The position numbers and the translations under genes were made by a program. A DNA stretch of 64,000 bases from JAJFFW01 sp965263375 (lineage in GTDB: Bacteria > Pseudomonadota > Alphaproteobacteria > Caulobacterales > Parvularculaceae), in the NCBI GenBank assembly GCA_965263375.1, contig OZ253669.1, positions 2,294,001 through 2,358,000 on the forward strand, read 5' to 3'. The first letter of the stretch is position 1, and every line of letters begins with the position of its first letter. The notes under the pieces were generated by a model. It was not told the origin of the DNA. It was given only the letters and a program-made list of their open reading frames with translations, and did not search any database. Shown one piece after another: positions 63,786-64,000 of the stretch.

Positions 63786-64000
63786 TCGACGCCCTCCTTA
63801 TTAAACTGCATTTCCGACGCTTCACCTGAACTCAGAACGCCCTTACCGCCGACAGAAACCGGCCTGAAAAGGCGTATCAATTTTCGATTCTCGCGTCTTC
63901 AATTACAAAATTCAAGGTTTGACAACGAGACCGTCCACTAATTTCACGCGGCCAACCTCTCTCCCAAGACGGAGGCTTTCTCCTGCATCGTGATTACGAA
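63786..64000. other. Upstream region at the window end
   Basis: No gene called. It holds the upstream sequence of the ferredoxin run; the neighbour on the far side is cut off by the end of the window. Confidence 0.3.

Overview
The window reads as chromosomal DNA of a marine-type alphaproteobacterium with roughly balanced base composition (estimated by eye). The evidence is a hopanoid (hpn) locus, a bacterial alternative oxidase, a PopA-like two-receiver/GGDEF-like protein, DcaP-like and TonB-dependent outer-membrane proteins, and REP-like hairpins of the G-rich kind common in alphaproteobacteria. A Caulobacterales, Parvularculales or Hyphomonadaceae relative would fit, but this is inference and no rRNA gene is present. 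No IS element, phage gene or CRISPR array was seen.

Layout. 1-12.8 kb: metabolic and housekeeping genes, namely the end of a DcaP-like porin, alternative oxidase, an atypical PEP carboxylase homologue, glucokinase, a class II aldolase, EgtB, NAD kinase, a long protein with a degenerate EAL domain and an Lrp/AsnC regulator. 12.9-26.5 kb: hopanoid and isoprenoid locus (hpnN, hpnM, ispA, an unknown zinc-ribbon protein, ispH, hpnH, hpnG, hpnE, a fused hpnC-hpnD, hpnB) ending in a TetR regulator with a palindromic operator candidate upstream. FPP from IspA would feed HpnD/HpnC/HpnE (squalene), HpnH/HpnG would build the C35 side chain, and HpnN/HpnM would move lipids. The squalene-hopene cyclase gene is not in the window. 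27-40 kb: mixed genes, namely an unknown membrane protein, a histidine phosphatase, a TPR/VanY peptidase, the PopA-like protein, mfd, a ClpP-like periplasmic protein, an NSS transporter, an Hpt protein and an acyl-CoA dehydrogenase. 40.3-49.7 kb: chemotaxis and c-di-GMP genes, namely a NIT-PAS chemoreceptor ending in a CheR-tether-like peptide, a hairpin-rich REP-like region, the minus-strand run STAS-cheY-cheA-cheW-cheR-cheY (no cheB), and a PilZ gene behind a 28-bp palindrome. A tRNA-Trp follows at 49.9 kb.

50.3-63.8 kb is an accessory catabolic block. A TonB-dependent receptor faces a plus-strand run of a LeuC/LeuD-like hydro-lyase pair, an SDR lacking the usual Tyr, and an MmgE/PrpD protein. 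This converges with a minus-strand run of ferredoxin, ferredoxin-NADP reductase (interrupted by an in-frame stop), a molybdopterin oxidoreductase missing its fourth N-terminal Cys, and a secreted alkylsulfatase-like lipoprotein. The set looks like uptake plus degradation of one organic substrate whose identity cannot be read from the sequence. It is the best candidate here for an undescribed system.
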